From Acetothermia bacterium UBA7521 (lineage in GTDB: Bacteria; Bipolaricaulota; Bipolaricaulia; Bipolaricaulales; Bipolaricaulaceae): a stretch of 35,359 nucleotides of DNA. Where the stretch lies: NCBI GenBank assembly GCA_002479455.1, contig DLNB01000029.1:1-35359 (forward strand). The letters run 5' to 3'. The notes beneath the pieces are model-generated. The model did not search any database and was not told where the DNA came from. It saw only the letters and a program-made list of their open reading frames with translations. The position numbers and the translations under genes were made by a program. Of the stretch, positions 7,270 through 15,801 are shown piece after piece; the stretch's first letter is position 1; each line of letters begins with the position of its first letter.

Positions 7270-7978
7270 GGCCGTCCGATTCGCAGCGGGCGCAGTGGGG
7301 ATCTTGTTCCGTCCCACGTGTTTCCTGTGCGGAGGGCCGGTGGAGGGGCTCAGCCCTCTGTGCGGGCCGTGTCTCGCTGGCCTCCCGCGCTGGGAGGGCG
7401 CGGTGTGCGAGGTGTGCGGTGTCGGGATCGGGGCCGGCCTCGACCTGTGCCGAGCGTGTGCGGTGGAGGGACGCCCCTACGCGTGGGCGCGGACGATTGG
7501 ACCCTACGCGGGAACGCTGCGTCGGTTGGTCCAGGCGCTGAAGTACGACGGGGAACGAGCGCTGGCGCGCCCAGTCGGCCAGGTTCTGGCTTCTCAGGCG
7601 CGGGGCGGAAGCGAGAAGTTCGGGATAACAACCTGCGTTCCGCCGGATCCACGCCGGGTGCGCGAGCGCGGCTACCATCCTGCCGAGCTGTTGGCACGGC
7701 ACGCGGGGAGAGCGCTGGGAGTGAAATTCCAGCCCCTTCTGGTTAAGCGCAGAACGACGCCGCCGCAGGTCGGTCGGCCCCGCGATGAGCGGAAGCAAGC
7801 CATGCACGGGGTGTTCGCGTCGCGAGTCCGCGGCCACGGGGAATCGGTCCTCGTTGTGGACGACGTGATCACCACAGGGGCCACGGTTTCCGAAGCGGCA
7901 CGGGCCCTCGGAGAAGCGGGGTTCGGCGAGATCGGGGTTGTGGCGTGCGCCCGCGCGGTGTCCGGAAGGGAGGCTTAG
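7238..7978 (+). CDS. ComF family amidophosphoribosyltransferase-like protein
   Basis: The N-terminal region has paired CxxC zinc-ribbon motifs (CFLC, CGPC, CEVC and CRAC) within the first 80 residues. The C-terminal phosphoribosyltransferase domain has the PRPP-binding loop VLVVDDVITTGAT and the conserved RRTTPPQVGRPRDERKQ-type block. ComF proteins are linked to DNA uptake or recycling of nucleotides and are commonly encoded near DNA-metabolism genes. The start is uncertain: ATG codons at 7238 and 7244 overlap the gap gene, while a GTG at 7295 would give the usual short N-terminus before FRPTCFLC. The next gene begins on the base after the stop codon. Confidence 0.88.
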   Translation: MSMWRSSSPPRAVRFAAGAVGILFRPTCFLCGGPVEGLSPLCGPCLAGLPRWEGAVCEVCGVGIGAGLDLCRACAVEGRPYAWARTIGPYAGTLRRLVQALKYDGERALARPVGQVLASQARGGSEKFGITTCVPPDPRRVRERGYHPAELLARHAGRALGVKFQPLLVKRRTTPPQVGRPRDERKQAMHGVFASRVRGHGESVLVVDDVITTGATVSEAARALGEAGFGEIGVVACARAVSGREA

Positions 7979-8581
7979 GTGGAATTCAAGCGACTTGTGC
8001 TCGGCCCGTTGCGCACGAACGCGTACGTGCTCACCGCGGACGGCGAGGCCGCGGTGGTGGACCCGGGCGACGGATCGTCGCGCCTCGCCGCGGCCTGGGA
8101 CGGCCACGCGTTGCGCTACATCCTCCTTACCCACGGCCACTTCGACCACGCCGACGGAGCGGAGGTCATCCACGCCCATACGGGCGCTCCCATCCTCTAC
8201 CACCCGGAGGAGAAGGGCACGTTCTGGACCATGGGTCGCCAGCCTCCGCCGTTGGCCAACGCGCTGAGCGATGGCGAACGTATCCCGCTCGGAACAGAAG
8301 AGCTTCGGGTGTGGCACCTCCCTGGCCACTCCCCGGGATCGGTGGCCTACCTGTGGGAGAAGGGGAAGGTGGCCGTTGTCGGCGACGTCCTGTTCGCGCG
8401 CTCAGTTGGGAGGTCCGATCTTCCAGGCGGGTCGTGGGACGCGCTGGTGCGCTCGCTCCAGCGGCTGCTCAGTCTGGACGACGCGTGGCAGATCCTCCCC
8501 GGCCACGGCCCGGCCACCGAGATCGGTCGTGAGCGTCGGCAGAACCCTTACCTGCAGGGGTTGAGCGATGCCCGGGCCTGA
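7979..8581 (+). CDS. MBL-fold hydrolase, glyoxalase II-like
   Basis: This 200-aa metallo-beta-lactamase-fold protein starts at GTG 7979, directly after the comF stop. The zinc motif THGHFDH is at residues 51-57. Further ligands are His in LPGHSPGS, Asp in VVGDVLF and His in LPGHGP. This pattern is that of hydroxyacylglutathione hydrolase-like or YcbL-type enzymes, whose substrates are often thioesters or lactones. The last 14 bases overlap dnaG. The actual substrate cannot be told from sequence; the protein is too short for a classic two-domain glyoxalase II. Confidence 0.9.
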   Translation: MEFKRLVLGPLRTNAYVLTADGEAAVVDPGDGSSRLAAAWDGHALRYILLTHGHFDHADGAEVIHAHTGAPILYHPEEKGTFWTMGRQPPPLANALSDGERIPLGTEELRVWHLPGHSPGSVAYLWEKGKVAVVGDVLFARSVGRSDLPGGSWDALVRSLQRLLSLDDAWQILPGHGPATEIGRERRQNPYLQGLSDARA

Positions 8582-10271
8582 GGTCGAAGAGATCAAGTCC
8601 CGGCTGAACATCGTCGAGCTTGTTGGGCGGTACGTGGCGTTGAAGCCGTCGGGTCAGAGGTTCAAGGGCCGGTGTCCGTTCCATCCGGACGACACCCCGT
8701 CGTTTCTCGTCTCACCGGACAAGGGGCTGTGGCACTGCTTCGGGTGCCATGCCGGCGGCGACGCGATCGGGTTCTTAATGAAGATCGAGCGGCTGTCGTT
8801 CCCCGAGGCGCTAACCCGACTGGCCCATGAACTGGGGATCGAGATCCGCACCGTCGGTGGCGAAGGGAAAGCGAAGCTCCTCCAGGTCAACCAGGAGGCG
8901 GCTCAGTACTTCGCCCGCGAGCTGCGGAAGCCCTCCGGGAAGAAGGCCCGCGACTACCTCCTCGGCCGCGGTGTGGGAGAGGAGCTGTGGGAGCGGTACA
9001 AGCTCGGCTACGCGCCCGAGGGCTGGGACGGCCTCATCCGCGCCCTCGGTCGGGTCGGTCTCGACACGCTGGGCCATCTCGGGCTCGCCATCGCGGGAGA
9101 GAAGGGCTACTATGATCGGTTCCGAGACCGGGTGATGTTCACGCTCTGCGACGACCAGGGCCGGTCGGTGGCGTTTGCCGGCCGAAGCTTCGCCGGGGAT
9201 CCGAAGTACGTGAACATTCCCAACACGTCTCTGTTCACCAAGGGGACGCTCCTGTATGGGCTCGATCTCGCTCGTGACGCGATCCGCCAGAGGGGGCGCG
9301 CTGTGCTCGTCGAGGGGTACACAGACGTGATCAGCTTCCAAGTCGCGGGCATTGGGGAGACGGTGGGCTCGATGGGCACCGCTCTCACGGAGGCCCAAGC
9401 CCGCCTTCTCGCCCGGCACACGGACCTGGTCGTTATCGCCTACGACCGCGATGCGGCAGGTGAGGCATCGGCCTTGCGAGGGCTGGTCATCTTGCGGGCC
9501 GCTGGCCTCAAGGTGAGCGTGGCCGTGCTCCCTCCCGACGAGGACCCGGACTCGTTTGTCCGCGGACAGGGGGCCGATGCCGCGCAGGCGGTCCTCGCTG
9601 CAGCGCTGCCGTTCCACCGCTTCTTCGTCGGGGCATTGGCCAGCCGCCACGATACGGGGTTGGTGGACGGCAAGGAGCAAGTCCTCGTGGAGGCCAAGGC
9701 GTTCTGGCCCGAAATCCGCAGTGTACCCCTCCAGCACGAGCTCGCCCGCGAACTGGCCGGCCTCCTGTCCCTGCGTGAGGAGGAGGTGTGGCGATACCTC
9801 CGCGGCGAAGCCCGGCCTACCTTGCCCCAGTTGGAGCGCGAACGCATTGGGCCCGAGGAACACTTTGTTCACTTCCTCCTCGAAGGGAAGTTGCCGGATC
9901 GTGTGCTGGAGGACCTTGACCTGACGGAGTTCCGCCCCGAATATCGTCCTATCGTGGCGAAGTGGGTGGAGCTCTGGCAGGGAGGTAAGCGACCGGCGGC
10001 TGACGAGTTGGCCAGTGTTCTCACTCCGGATCAGGTATCGCCCCTGACCCGACTCGCTCTTCTCGAAGTTCCGTTTTCAGACGCAGCGCAGGCCGTGGAT
10101 GATGCGGTCACCCGGTTTCTCTACCTGCCGCGGGTGAACCGTCGGTTGGACAGGGCCCAAAAACGCCTCGCGGAGGCCGAGGCGGTCGGAGACGCGGAAC
10201 AGGTGCAGCGGATGAACGCCGAGCTGCAAGCTCTGTGCCAGGAGCGGATCCGGCTTCTGCGAAGGAGGTGA
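8568..10271 (+). CDS. dnaG: DNA primase
   Basis: The 567-aa primase makes RNA primers for replication. The CHC2 zinc-binding domain is at the N-terminus (Cys36, His39, Cys57, Cys60 in CPFHPDDTPSF...WHCFGC). The RNA polymerase core follows, with the Toprim motif VEGYTDV near residue 247 and YDRDAAG near 291. A C-terminal helical region of about 200 residues would bind the helicase. The gene starts inside the end of the MBL gene and is followed two bases later by rpoD, the classic macromolecular-synthesis pairing of dnaG and rpoD. Confidence 0.97.
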   Translation: MPGPEVEEIKSRLNIVELVGRYVALKPSGQRFKGRCPFHPDDTPSFLVSPDKGLWHCFGCHAGGDAIGFLMKIERLSFPEALTRLAHELGIEIRTVGGEGKAKLLQVNQEAAQYFARELRKPSGKKARDYLLGRGVGEELWERYKLGYAPEGWDGLIRALGRVGLDTLGHLGLAIAGEKGYYDRFRDRVMFTLCDDQGRSVAFAGRSFAGDPKYVNIPNTSLFTKGTLLYGLDLARDAIRQRGRAVLVEGYTDVISFQVAGIGETVGSMGTALTEAQARLLARHTDLVVIAYDRDAAGEASALRGLVILRAAGLKVSVAVLPPDEDPDSFVRGQGADAAQAVLAAALPFHRFFVGALASRHDTGLVDGKEQVLVEAKAFWPEIRSVPLQHELARELAGLLSLREEEVWRYLRGEARPTLPQLERERIGPEEHFVHFLLEGKLPDRVLEDLDLTEFRPEYRPIVAKWVELWQGGKRPAADELASVLTPDQVSPLTRLALLEVPFSDAAQAVDDAVTRFLYLPRVNRRLDRAQKRLAEAEAVGDAEQVQRMNAELQALCQERIRLLRRR

Positions 10272-10273
10272 CG

Positions 10274-11335
10274 ATGCCCGATGAGATCGAGATTGTCCCC
10301 ACTGAAGCGCGCGAGCCAGGGACGGCGGCCGAGGAAGAAGAGCTGAGCGATCTGATCCCGCTCATTGCGGAGCTGGCGGAGACGGAACCCGACGAGGAAC
10401 CCGCCGAGCGGGGCCGTGACCCCGTGCGTACATACCTCCGAGAGATCGGCCGGGTGCCGCTTCTCACCCGAGAAGATGAGGCGGAGCTTGCCCAGAAGAT
10501 CGAGGCGGGTACCGCGGCGATTGAGGAATTGGCCCAGGGAGTTGCCGATGCAGAACGGAAAAGAGAGTTGGAGCGGATCCTGCACGAGGGCGACGCAGCG
10601 CGGGAGCGGCTCGCCGTGTCCAACCTGCGGCTTGTGGTGTCCATTGCCAAGCGCTACATGCACCGCGGCTTGTCGTTCCTCGACCTCATCCAAGAGGGAA
10701 ACATTGGGCTCATGCGAGCGGTGGAGAAGTTCGATTGGCGCAAGGGGTACAAGTTCTCGACCTACGCCACGTGGTGGATTCGGCAGGCGATCACCCGCGC
10801 CATCGGGGACCAGGCGCGCACCATCCGCGTCCCTGTGCACACGATGGAGGCCGTTCAAGAGCTCGGTCGGCTGCGGCGCGACTACATCCGCGAGCACGGG
10901 ATCCCTCCGAGCTACGAGCAACTCGCGGATCTCCTGGGCACGAGCGTGGACCGGGTGAAGAAGATCGAGCAGGCGGCGGCGTTCACCACGTCGCTCGAAC
11001 GCCCCCTGTCCGACGAGGACGACGACACGTTGGGCGACTTCATCGCCGACGTGTCCGCCCTGTCTCCGGTGCGGGAGGCCCTCCACGCCCGGTTGCGCGA
11101 TGAACTGCGAGATGCCCTGGCCGAGCTGGAACCGCGGGAGCGGGAGATCCTCGAGCTGCGGTACGGCCTTCTCGATGGGCATCCCCGGACACTGAAGGAG
11201 GTCGCCAGCCAGTTCGAGATCACCCGCGAGCGGGTGCGGCAGCTCGAACTGAAGGCGCTGGAGAAGCTGAAGTACCCGGCACGGCATCGCTCCCTGCGCT
11301 CGCTGCGCGAACTCCTCCTTTCCGAAGAGGAATGA
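10274..11335 (+). CDS. rpoD: RNA polymerase primary sigma factor (sigma-70 type)
   Basis: The 353-aa sigma factor starts at ATG 10274, chosen for the AAGGAGG 5-6 nt upstream; a start at 10235 lies within dnaG and has no such site. Region 1.2 (DPVRTYLREIGRVPLL) begins near residue 50, so the long region 1.1 of proteobacterial RpoD is missing. Region 2 spans about 115-190 (LRLVVSIAKRYMHRG, FSTYATWWIRQAITRAI). Region 4 has the helix-turn-helix around 310-340 (TLKEVASQFEITRERVRQLE). Proximity to dnaG supports a housekeeping role. Its stop overlaps the miaA start by 4 bases. Confidence 0.96.
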   Translation: MPDEIEIVPTEAREPGTAAEEEELSDLIPLIAELAETEPDEEPAERGRDPVRTYLREIGRVPLLTREDEAELAQKIEAGTAAIEELAQGVADAERKRELERILHEGDAARERLAVSNLRLVVSIAKRYMHRGLSFLDLIQEGNIGLMRAVEKFDWRKGYKFSTYATWWIRQAITRAIGDQARTIRVPVHTMEAVQELGRLRRDYIREHGIPPSYEQLADLLGTSVDRVKKIEQAAAFTTSLERPLSDEDDDTLGDFIADVSALSPVREALHARLRDELRDALAELEPREREILELRYGLLDGHPRTLKEVASQFEITRERVRQLELKALEKLKYPARHRSLRSLRELLLSEEE

Positions 11336-12261
11336 CGGTCCTCCTTCTCCTCGGCCCCACCGCAACCGGCAAGTCTGCGGTGGCGGTGGCGGTCGCGGAG
11401 AAGACAAACGCTGAGATCATCTCGGCCGATGCCCGGGCCATCTACCGCGGTCTCGAGATCGGAACCGACAGGCCGCCACCTGAAGTGCTGGATCGAGTTC
11501 CCCACCACCTCGTCGGTATGCTCGACCCCGGACAAACCTACGATGCGGTGCGCTTTCGTTCCGACTGCGAGCGACTCGTCGCGGAGATCCACGCCCGGAA
11601 GCGGCGGGTGATCATCGTCGGTGGAGGCACCCTCTACGTGCGCGCCCTCACCCGCGGGATCTTCGCCGGCCCGCCCGCAGACCCTCACCTGCGAGAAGCA
11701 TTCGGTCAACAGACCCTCGCCGCACTCCGCGCCGAGCTTGAGCGCGTCGATCCGGCGTCGGCGGCGCGGATTCACCCCGCGGACCGGGTGCGCCTCACCC
11801 GCGCGTTGGAGGTGTATCGCCTGACGGGACGGCCCCTGTCCGCAGCGTGGGGGAGCGAGGTGACGTTCCCCTGGCCGCTCGTCAGGGTTGGGCTCACGCT
11901 CGATCGCGACGAACTCCATCGGCGGATCGAGGAGCGAGTGCGGCGCATGTTCGTGGCAGGGTTGGTGGAGGAGGCAAGGCGCCTGGGGGATCGGCGCCTC
12001 CCCCCTGACGTCCCCGCCGTCCGGACGATCGGGTACCAGGAGCTGTCCGCCCACTTCGGCGGTGCGTGCGATCTCGAGGAGGCTCAGCGGCGGATCGTGA
12101 AGAACACCAGGGCTTACGCCCGCCGGCAGCTCGCGTTCTTCCGTTCCGAATCGGGCGTGCAGTGGCTGGACGTCACACGCCTCTCCCCCCGCGAAGTTGC
12201 GGCGCAGGTTCTAGACGCTTGGCGCACCGCGAACTCCGGCCTAGAATCCCTCCCATGCTGA
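11332..12261 (+). CDS. miaA: tRNA dimethylallyltransferase
   Basis: MiaA prenylates A37 of tRNAs reading UNN codons. The protein is 309 aa, normal length. The P-loop GPTATGKS is at residues 8-15, GGGTLYVRAL near 100 and RTIGYQEL near 230. One feature is odd: the family motif usually read as ADSMQVYRG is ADARAIYRG here, with replacement of the Ser and Gln next to the tRNA-binding Asp. The rest of the protein is unremarkable, so it is probably functional. It is coupled to rpoD by an ATGA overlap and contains the promoter of the next gene in its last codons. Confidence 0.95.
   Translation: MTVLLLLGPTATGKSAVAVAVAEKTNAEIISADARAIYRGLEIGTDRPPPEVLDRVPHHLVGMLDPGQTYDAVRFRSDCERLVAEIHARKRRVIIVGGGTLYVRALTRGIFAGPPADPHLREAFGQQTLAALRAELERVDPASAARIHPADRVRLTRALEVYRLTGRPLSAAWGSEVTFPWPLVRVGLTLDRDELHRRIEERVRRMFVAGLVEEARRLGDRRLPPDVPAVRTIGYQELSAHFGGACDLEEAQRRIVKNTRAYARRQLAFFRSESGVQWLDVTRLSPREVAAQVLDAWRTANSGLESLPC
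12219..12247 (+). promoter_or_regulatory. Internal promoter for nnr, leaderless arrangement
   Basis: TTGGCG at 12219-12224 and TAGAAT at 12242-12247 are separated by 17 nt. The ATG of nnr follows 7 nt after the -10 box. The promoter lies inside the 3' end of miaA, so nnr-tatD could be transcribed independently of the long operon. Confidence 0.5.
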
Positions 12262-13793
12262 AGGTGCTATCCTCCAGAGCGGTACGGAATCTCGACGCGC
12301 GCGCAGCGCACCTGGGGGTCGCGCCTCTTCTCCTCATGGAGTCCGCAGGGCACGGGGCCGCACGGGTGATTCGGCTGTGGGATCCGCACCTCGCCGACAC
12401 GCGCGTCCTTGCCGTGTGCGGGAAGGGGGGGAACGGGGGTGACGCCCTGTCCGCCGCGCGGTGGCTGGGGCTGTGGGGCGCCGATCCGCGGGCGGTGATT
12501 CTTGGGGATCCCGAGGGGCCTGCTGCCGACCAGGCCTCCGCTTTTCAGGCCTCGTTTCCGGAGAACGTCCTTCGGGTGGGGAGCGAAGCCGATGCCGCCG
12601 CTCTCGAAACGTGGCTGGCGGAGTCCGATCTCGTCCTCGACGGGATCCTCGGAGTAGGATCGTCCGGCGCGGCGCAGGGAGTGGCCTGCATGGCGATCGA
12701 GGCCGTGAACGCCGCCCGCCGCCCGGTGGTGGCGCTGGACCTCCCGTCCGGACTGGCCGCGGACACGGGGACGATCCCCGGGCCGGCGGTGCGGGCCGAG
12801 CTGACGCTGGCCATGGGCTGTTTCAAGCCGTGCCACCTCCTCCCCCCGGCGGCGGAGTTCTGCGGGGAGGTGCGGCCGGTGGACATCGCCTACCCCCCGG
12901 ACCTCTGGTCGGAGGCAGAAACGCTGGCCGAGGTTCTGGAGGCCAGCGACGTGCGAGCCCTGCTTCCCGCCCGACCCCGGTACGGGCACAAGGGGACGTT
13001 CGGGAAGGTCCTCGTGGTGGGCGGGTCGGTGGGAATGGTGGGGGCCGCCGCCCTCGCCGCCGAAGGCGCGCTGCGGGCCGGAGCGGGACTGGTGCACGTT
13101 CTCACCCCGGCGCCCGTGTTCCCGGTCGTGGCCGGGCTTGTGCCGGAAGCCCTCGTTCACCCCGGACCGGCCGCGGGCGGCATGTTCTCTCCGAAGGCAG
13201 CTGAGGAGGCTGTGCGTCTCGCCGAGGACGTGGATGCTGCCGTGGTGGGTCCCGGCTTAGGCCGAGGCCCCGGCCCGGTGGAGGTGGTGCGATCCCTCCT
13301 CCGGTCCGGCGTCCGGCTCGTCCTCGACGCCGACGCCTTGGTCGCCCTCGCCCAAGAACCAGACCTCCTGAGAGGTGACCACAGGGAGGTCATCCTCACC
13401 CCCCATCCCGGCGAGTTCGCCCGCCTGGTGCGGGCAAACCCCGCTGCGATCGTTTCCGACAAGATCCGCTGGGCCAAGGACACGGCGCGGAAGTGGAAAA
13501 GCGTCGTTGTCCTCAAGGGCCCCCCCACGGCGATTGCCGACGCTGAGGGGCGTGTGTCCCTCAGCGCGACCGGGAACACCGCCCTCTCCCACGGCGGGTC
13601 GGGAGACATCCTGGCGGGGGTGATCGGCGGCCTGTGGGCGGGTGGCGCAAGTCCGCGGGACGCAGCGTGCGGGGGAGTGTTCGTCCACGGCTGCGCTGCA
13701 GATCTGCTTGCTGCCCGACGCTCGCCCCGGGGAGTTCTTCCTACGGACCTGTTCGCGGCCCTGGGCGAGGCGCTCACCGAGATCGAGGGCTAG
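12255..13793 (+). CDS. nnr: Bifunctional NAD(P)HX epimerase / ADP-dependent NAD(P)HX dehydratase
   Basis: The 512-aa fusion repairs hydrated NAD(P)H. Residues 1 to about 215 are the YjeF_N epimerase domain (LLMESAGHGAARVI, CGKGGNGGDALSAARWLG, LDLPSGLAADTG). Residues about 230-512 are the YjeF_C/NnrD kinase-like dehydratase domain (GHKGTFGKVLVVGGS, GPGLGRGP, LTPHPGEFARL, and HGGSGDILAG in place of the usual GGTGDVLAG). The start at ATG 12255 overlaps the miaA stop by 7 bases and fits the family N-terminus; a longer frame open from 12066 only overlaps miaA. Confidence 0.95.
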   Translation: MLKVLSSRAVRNLDARAAHLGVAPLLLMESAGHGAARVIRLWDPHLADTRVLAVCGKGGNGGDALSAARWLGLWGADPRAVILGDPEGPAADQASAFQASFPENVLRVGSEADAAALETWLAESDLVLDGILGVGSSGAAQGVACMAIEAVNAARRPVVALDLPSGLAADTGTIPGPAVRAELTLAMGCFKPCHLLPPAAEFCGEVRPVDIAYPPDLWSEAETLAEVLEASDVRALLPARPRYGHKGTFGKVLVVGGSVGMVGAAALAAEGALRAGAGLVHVLTPAPVFPVVAGLVPEALVHPGPAAGGMFSPKAAEEAVRLAEDVDAAVVGPGLGRGPGPVEVVRSLLRSGVRLVLDADALVALAQEPDLLRGDHREVILTPHPGEFARLVRANPAAIVSDKIRWAKDTARKWKSVVVLKGPPTAIADAEGRVSLSATGNTALSHGGSGDILAGVIGGLWAGGASPRDAACGGVFVHGCAADLLAARRSPRGVLPTDLFAALGEALTEIEG

Positions 13794-13799
13794 ATCCCG

Positions 13800-14567
13800 T
13801 TGCGGCTGTTCGATACCCATGCCCATATGGACTTCCCTCAGTTCGACGGGGATCGCGTTGACCTTATCCGGAAGCTCGGCGAGTCGCGTGTGGCCGTTCT
13901 CAACGTGGGGGCAGACCTCCGCTCCTCCGAGGCATCGCTTGGCCTGGCGAGGAGCTACCCGTTCGTGTTCGCCTCCTGCGGCGTGCACCCCCACGACGCG
14001 AAGTCGTTCACCCCCACGGCAGAGGCGAAATTGGAGGAGCTTCTGCGTCGGGGGGCGGTGGCGGTCGGGGAGTGTGGGCTCGACTTCTACCGCGACCTGT
14101 CCCCGCGGGACGGCCAGGTGCGGGCGTTCCGCGCTCAGCTGCGACTGGCGCGAAGGCTGGAGCTTCCGGTGATCCTCCACGAGCGGTCGGCGTGGGAGAC
14201 GTTTATCGCCGTGCTCCGCGAGGAGCGGCCCCCCCGCGGGGTGGTGCATGCCTTCGCAGGCGACGCGGACCGCGCCCGGGAGATCGTGTCCCTCGGGCTC
14301 CATCTCGGGATCGGGGGCCCCTTCACCTACCGGAAGAACGAGTCGCTCCGCCAGGCGGCAGCCGCGATCCCCCTGGACCGGATCCTCCCCGAGACCGACT
14401 CGCCCTACCTCCCGCCCGAGCCGTTCCGAGGACAGCGCAACGACCCGGGGAAGGTCCGCCTCGTGGCTGAGCGGCTGGCCACCGTGCGGGGTATGCCCGT
14501 GGCCGAGCTCGCAGCGATCACCTGGGACAGCGCGTGTCGGCTGTTCTCCATCACCCCCCGGTTCTAG
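13800..14567 (+). CDS. tatD: TatD family metal-dependent hydrolase
   Basis: The 255-aa TIM-barrel nuclease-like hydrolase has the metal ligands of the TatD family: His7 and His9 (FDTHAHMD), Glu91 (VGECGLDF), His127 (PVILHER), His150 (VVHAFAG) and Asp200 (PETDSPYLPPEPFRG). Members act on DNA or D-aminoacyl-tRNA-like substrates. The start is a TTG 6 bases after the nnr stop, the only start that preserves the MRLFDTHAH N-terminus. It is the last gene of the long operon and its 3' end overlaps radC on the opposite strand by 4 bases. Confidence 0.94.
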   Translation: MRLFDTHAHMDFPQFDGDRVDLIRKLGESRVAVLNVGADLRSSEASLGLARSYPFVFASCGVHPHDAKSFTPTAEAKLEELLRRGAVAVGECGLDFYRDLSPRDGQVRAFRAQLRLARRLELPVILHERSAWETFIAVLREERPPRGVVHAFAGDADRAREIVSLGLHLGIGGPFTYRKNESLRQAAAAIPLDRILPETDSPYLPPEPFRGQRNDPGKVRLVAERLATVRGMPVAELAAITWDSACRLFSITPRF

Positions 14568-15232
14568 GGGATGTGGCCCCGTTCCCGAAGTGACGTGCAA
14601 CCGGTCTTGGTCAGGATCAGATGGTCGAGGACCTCGATCCCGAGGATCTTCCCCGCCTCGACGAGTTGACGGGTGAGGGCGAGGTCGTCTGCGCTTGGTT
14701 CAAGGTTTCCCGACGGGTGGTTGTGGGCGAGGATCACCGCCGCCGCGCGGTCGGAGATCGCGTCGGCGAACACCTCGCGGGGGTGGACCGGGCTCGAGGT
14801 GAGGAGGCCCACCGTGACCACCCGCGACTCGATCACCTCGTGGGCGCCATTGAGCGTCAGAGAGACGAAGTGCTCCTGCTTCCGATCGCGAATCGAAGCG
14901 AGGTACGGGAGCGCGTCCTCGGGCACCTCGACCCGCCTCGGGCCGCGCTGGAAGTGCCGGCGGGCGAGTTCCAGGGCGGCGAGGATCTGGCACGCCTTCG
15001 CCTCGCCCACCCCGGCCAACCGCGTGAACTCCGTCAGTCCCCATCGGGACAGGTTCGGACCGGCCGCCTTCAGCACCACCGACGCGAGCTCGATCGCGCT
15101 CTGCCCCTTCGTCCCGGTGTGGATGAGGACCGCCAGGAGCTCGGCGTCCGACAGGGCCTGGGGGCCGCGGGCGCGGAGCTTCTCCCGTGGCCGATCGTGC
15201 TCAGGCAGGTCCTTGATCCGCCTCGTTCTCAT
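14564..15232 (-). CDS. radC: RadC family JAB-domain protein
   Basis: The 222-aa protein has an N-terminal UPF0758 helix-hairpin-helix region (LRARGPQALSDAELLAVLIHTG, LAGVGEAKACQ) and a C-terminal JAB/MPN metalloprotease-like domain. The JAMM motif is complete: His170 and His172 in AHNHPSG, and Asp183. Despite the name, RadC proteins are not firmly tied to DNA repair. The ATG at 15232 has a TATCAT box 9 nt upstream and no Shine-Dalgarno sequence. Confidence 0.95.
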   Translation of the reverse strand: MRTRRIKDLPEHDRPREKLRARGPQALSDAELLAVLIHTGTKGQSAIELASVVLKAAGPNLSRWGLTEFTRLAGVGEAKACQILAALELARRHFQRGPRRVEVPEDALPYLASIRDRKQEHFVSLTLNGAHEVIESRVVTVGLLTSSPVHPREVFADAISDRAAAVILAHNHPSGNLEPSADDLALTRQLVEAGKILGIEVLDHLILTKTGCTSLRERGHIP

Positions 15233-15241
15233 CGCCAGGAG

Positions 15242-15269
15242 ATGATAGCGTGCTGTTGTCTCTCGTGAA
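15242..15269 (-). promoter_or_regulatory. radC promoter, leaderless arrangement
   Basis: On the minus strand TTCACG (15264-15269) and TATCAT (15242-15247) are spaced by 16 nt, and the ATG lies 9 nt after the -10 box. Confidence 0.5.
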
Positions 15270-15310
15270 GCGGCTCGGCGGGCTGCTCCCGAGTCCTAGT
15301 CCAGTCGCGA

Positions 15311-15520
15311 ATGCCCGAAGAAGGGGTGCGCACCGTTACTGGCGCCTTCTCCGCGGAGGCGGCCTCCTATGTTGAACAGATCGAGCCTAAGGTGGTTCTC
15401 ATCGACGGTCGTCGTCTCGCGGAGCTCATGGTCGACTTCGAGGTCGGTATCAGCACGGCCAGGACTTTCCACGTGAAGCGGGTCGACTCGGACTACTTTG
15501 ATGAGGCGGATGAGGCGTAA
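15311..15520 (+). pseudogene. Mrr-type restriction endonuclease, C-terminal remnant
   Basis: The 69 residues match the extreme C-terminus of Mrr-family restriction endonucleases: a TGAFSAEAASYV block, then VVLIDGRRLAELMVDFEVG, then FHVKRVDSDYF. This is recognised from the family pattern of LIDG..LA.LM, NVGV and K.IDSDYF. Catalytic motifs of the PD-(D/E)xK domain, which should lie upstream, are absent, and the frame meets a stop shortly upstream. The ATG at 15311 may therefore not be used. The stop codon is followed three bases later by an attC-like hairpin, so the fragment may be a relic of an integron cassette. Confidence 0.75.
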
Positions 15521-15523
15521 GGT

Positions 15524-15585
15524 GTCGAACAACTCCGTGCAGCGGACGGCGCTTCGCGCCGCAGCTCATCCGCTCAACGTTAAGG
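15524..15585 (+). repeat. attC-like recombination site (integron cassette end)
   Basis: The 62-bp segment starts GTCGAAC and ends GTTAAGG, close to the attC core sites RYYYAAC and GTTRRRY. Inside, AGCGGA (15541-15546) pairs with TCCGCT (15569-15574), and GGCGC-TTC-GCGCC forms the central hairpin. The layout closely resembles the short 60-bp attC of aadA-type cassettes. Two core positions depart from consensus: the fourth base of the 5' core and the last base of the 3' core. It lies immediately after a gene stop codon, as in real cassettes. No integrase gene is visible in the window. Confidence 0.6.
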
Positions 15586-15801
15586 GGTACCGCTGGCTCG
15601 CGCCCGCGAAGCGAGGCCGCAGGGGTTGCCGGGCGAGAGGAGACGCCGATGCCCGTGGGTGCGCAGCAGTGGGCGGGACGGACGATCCTGTCAACAGAAA
15701 GTCCCTCGGCTGGAGCGCCAAAGAGGCGGCGCGTTCTCCCTGGCTCCCCGCAAAAGTCTTCTTCTCAACGCAGCACGGGAGGATTGTGCCTGCGTAGGCC
15801 G

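Noticed and set aside
7238..7294. Treating the ComF N-terminal extension as firmly coding
   Set aside because: Both the overlapping ATG codons and the internal GTG at 7295 are possible, and no Shine-Dalgarno sequence decides; kept as an uncertain start.
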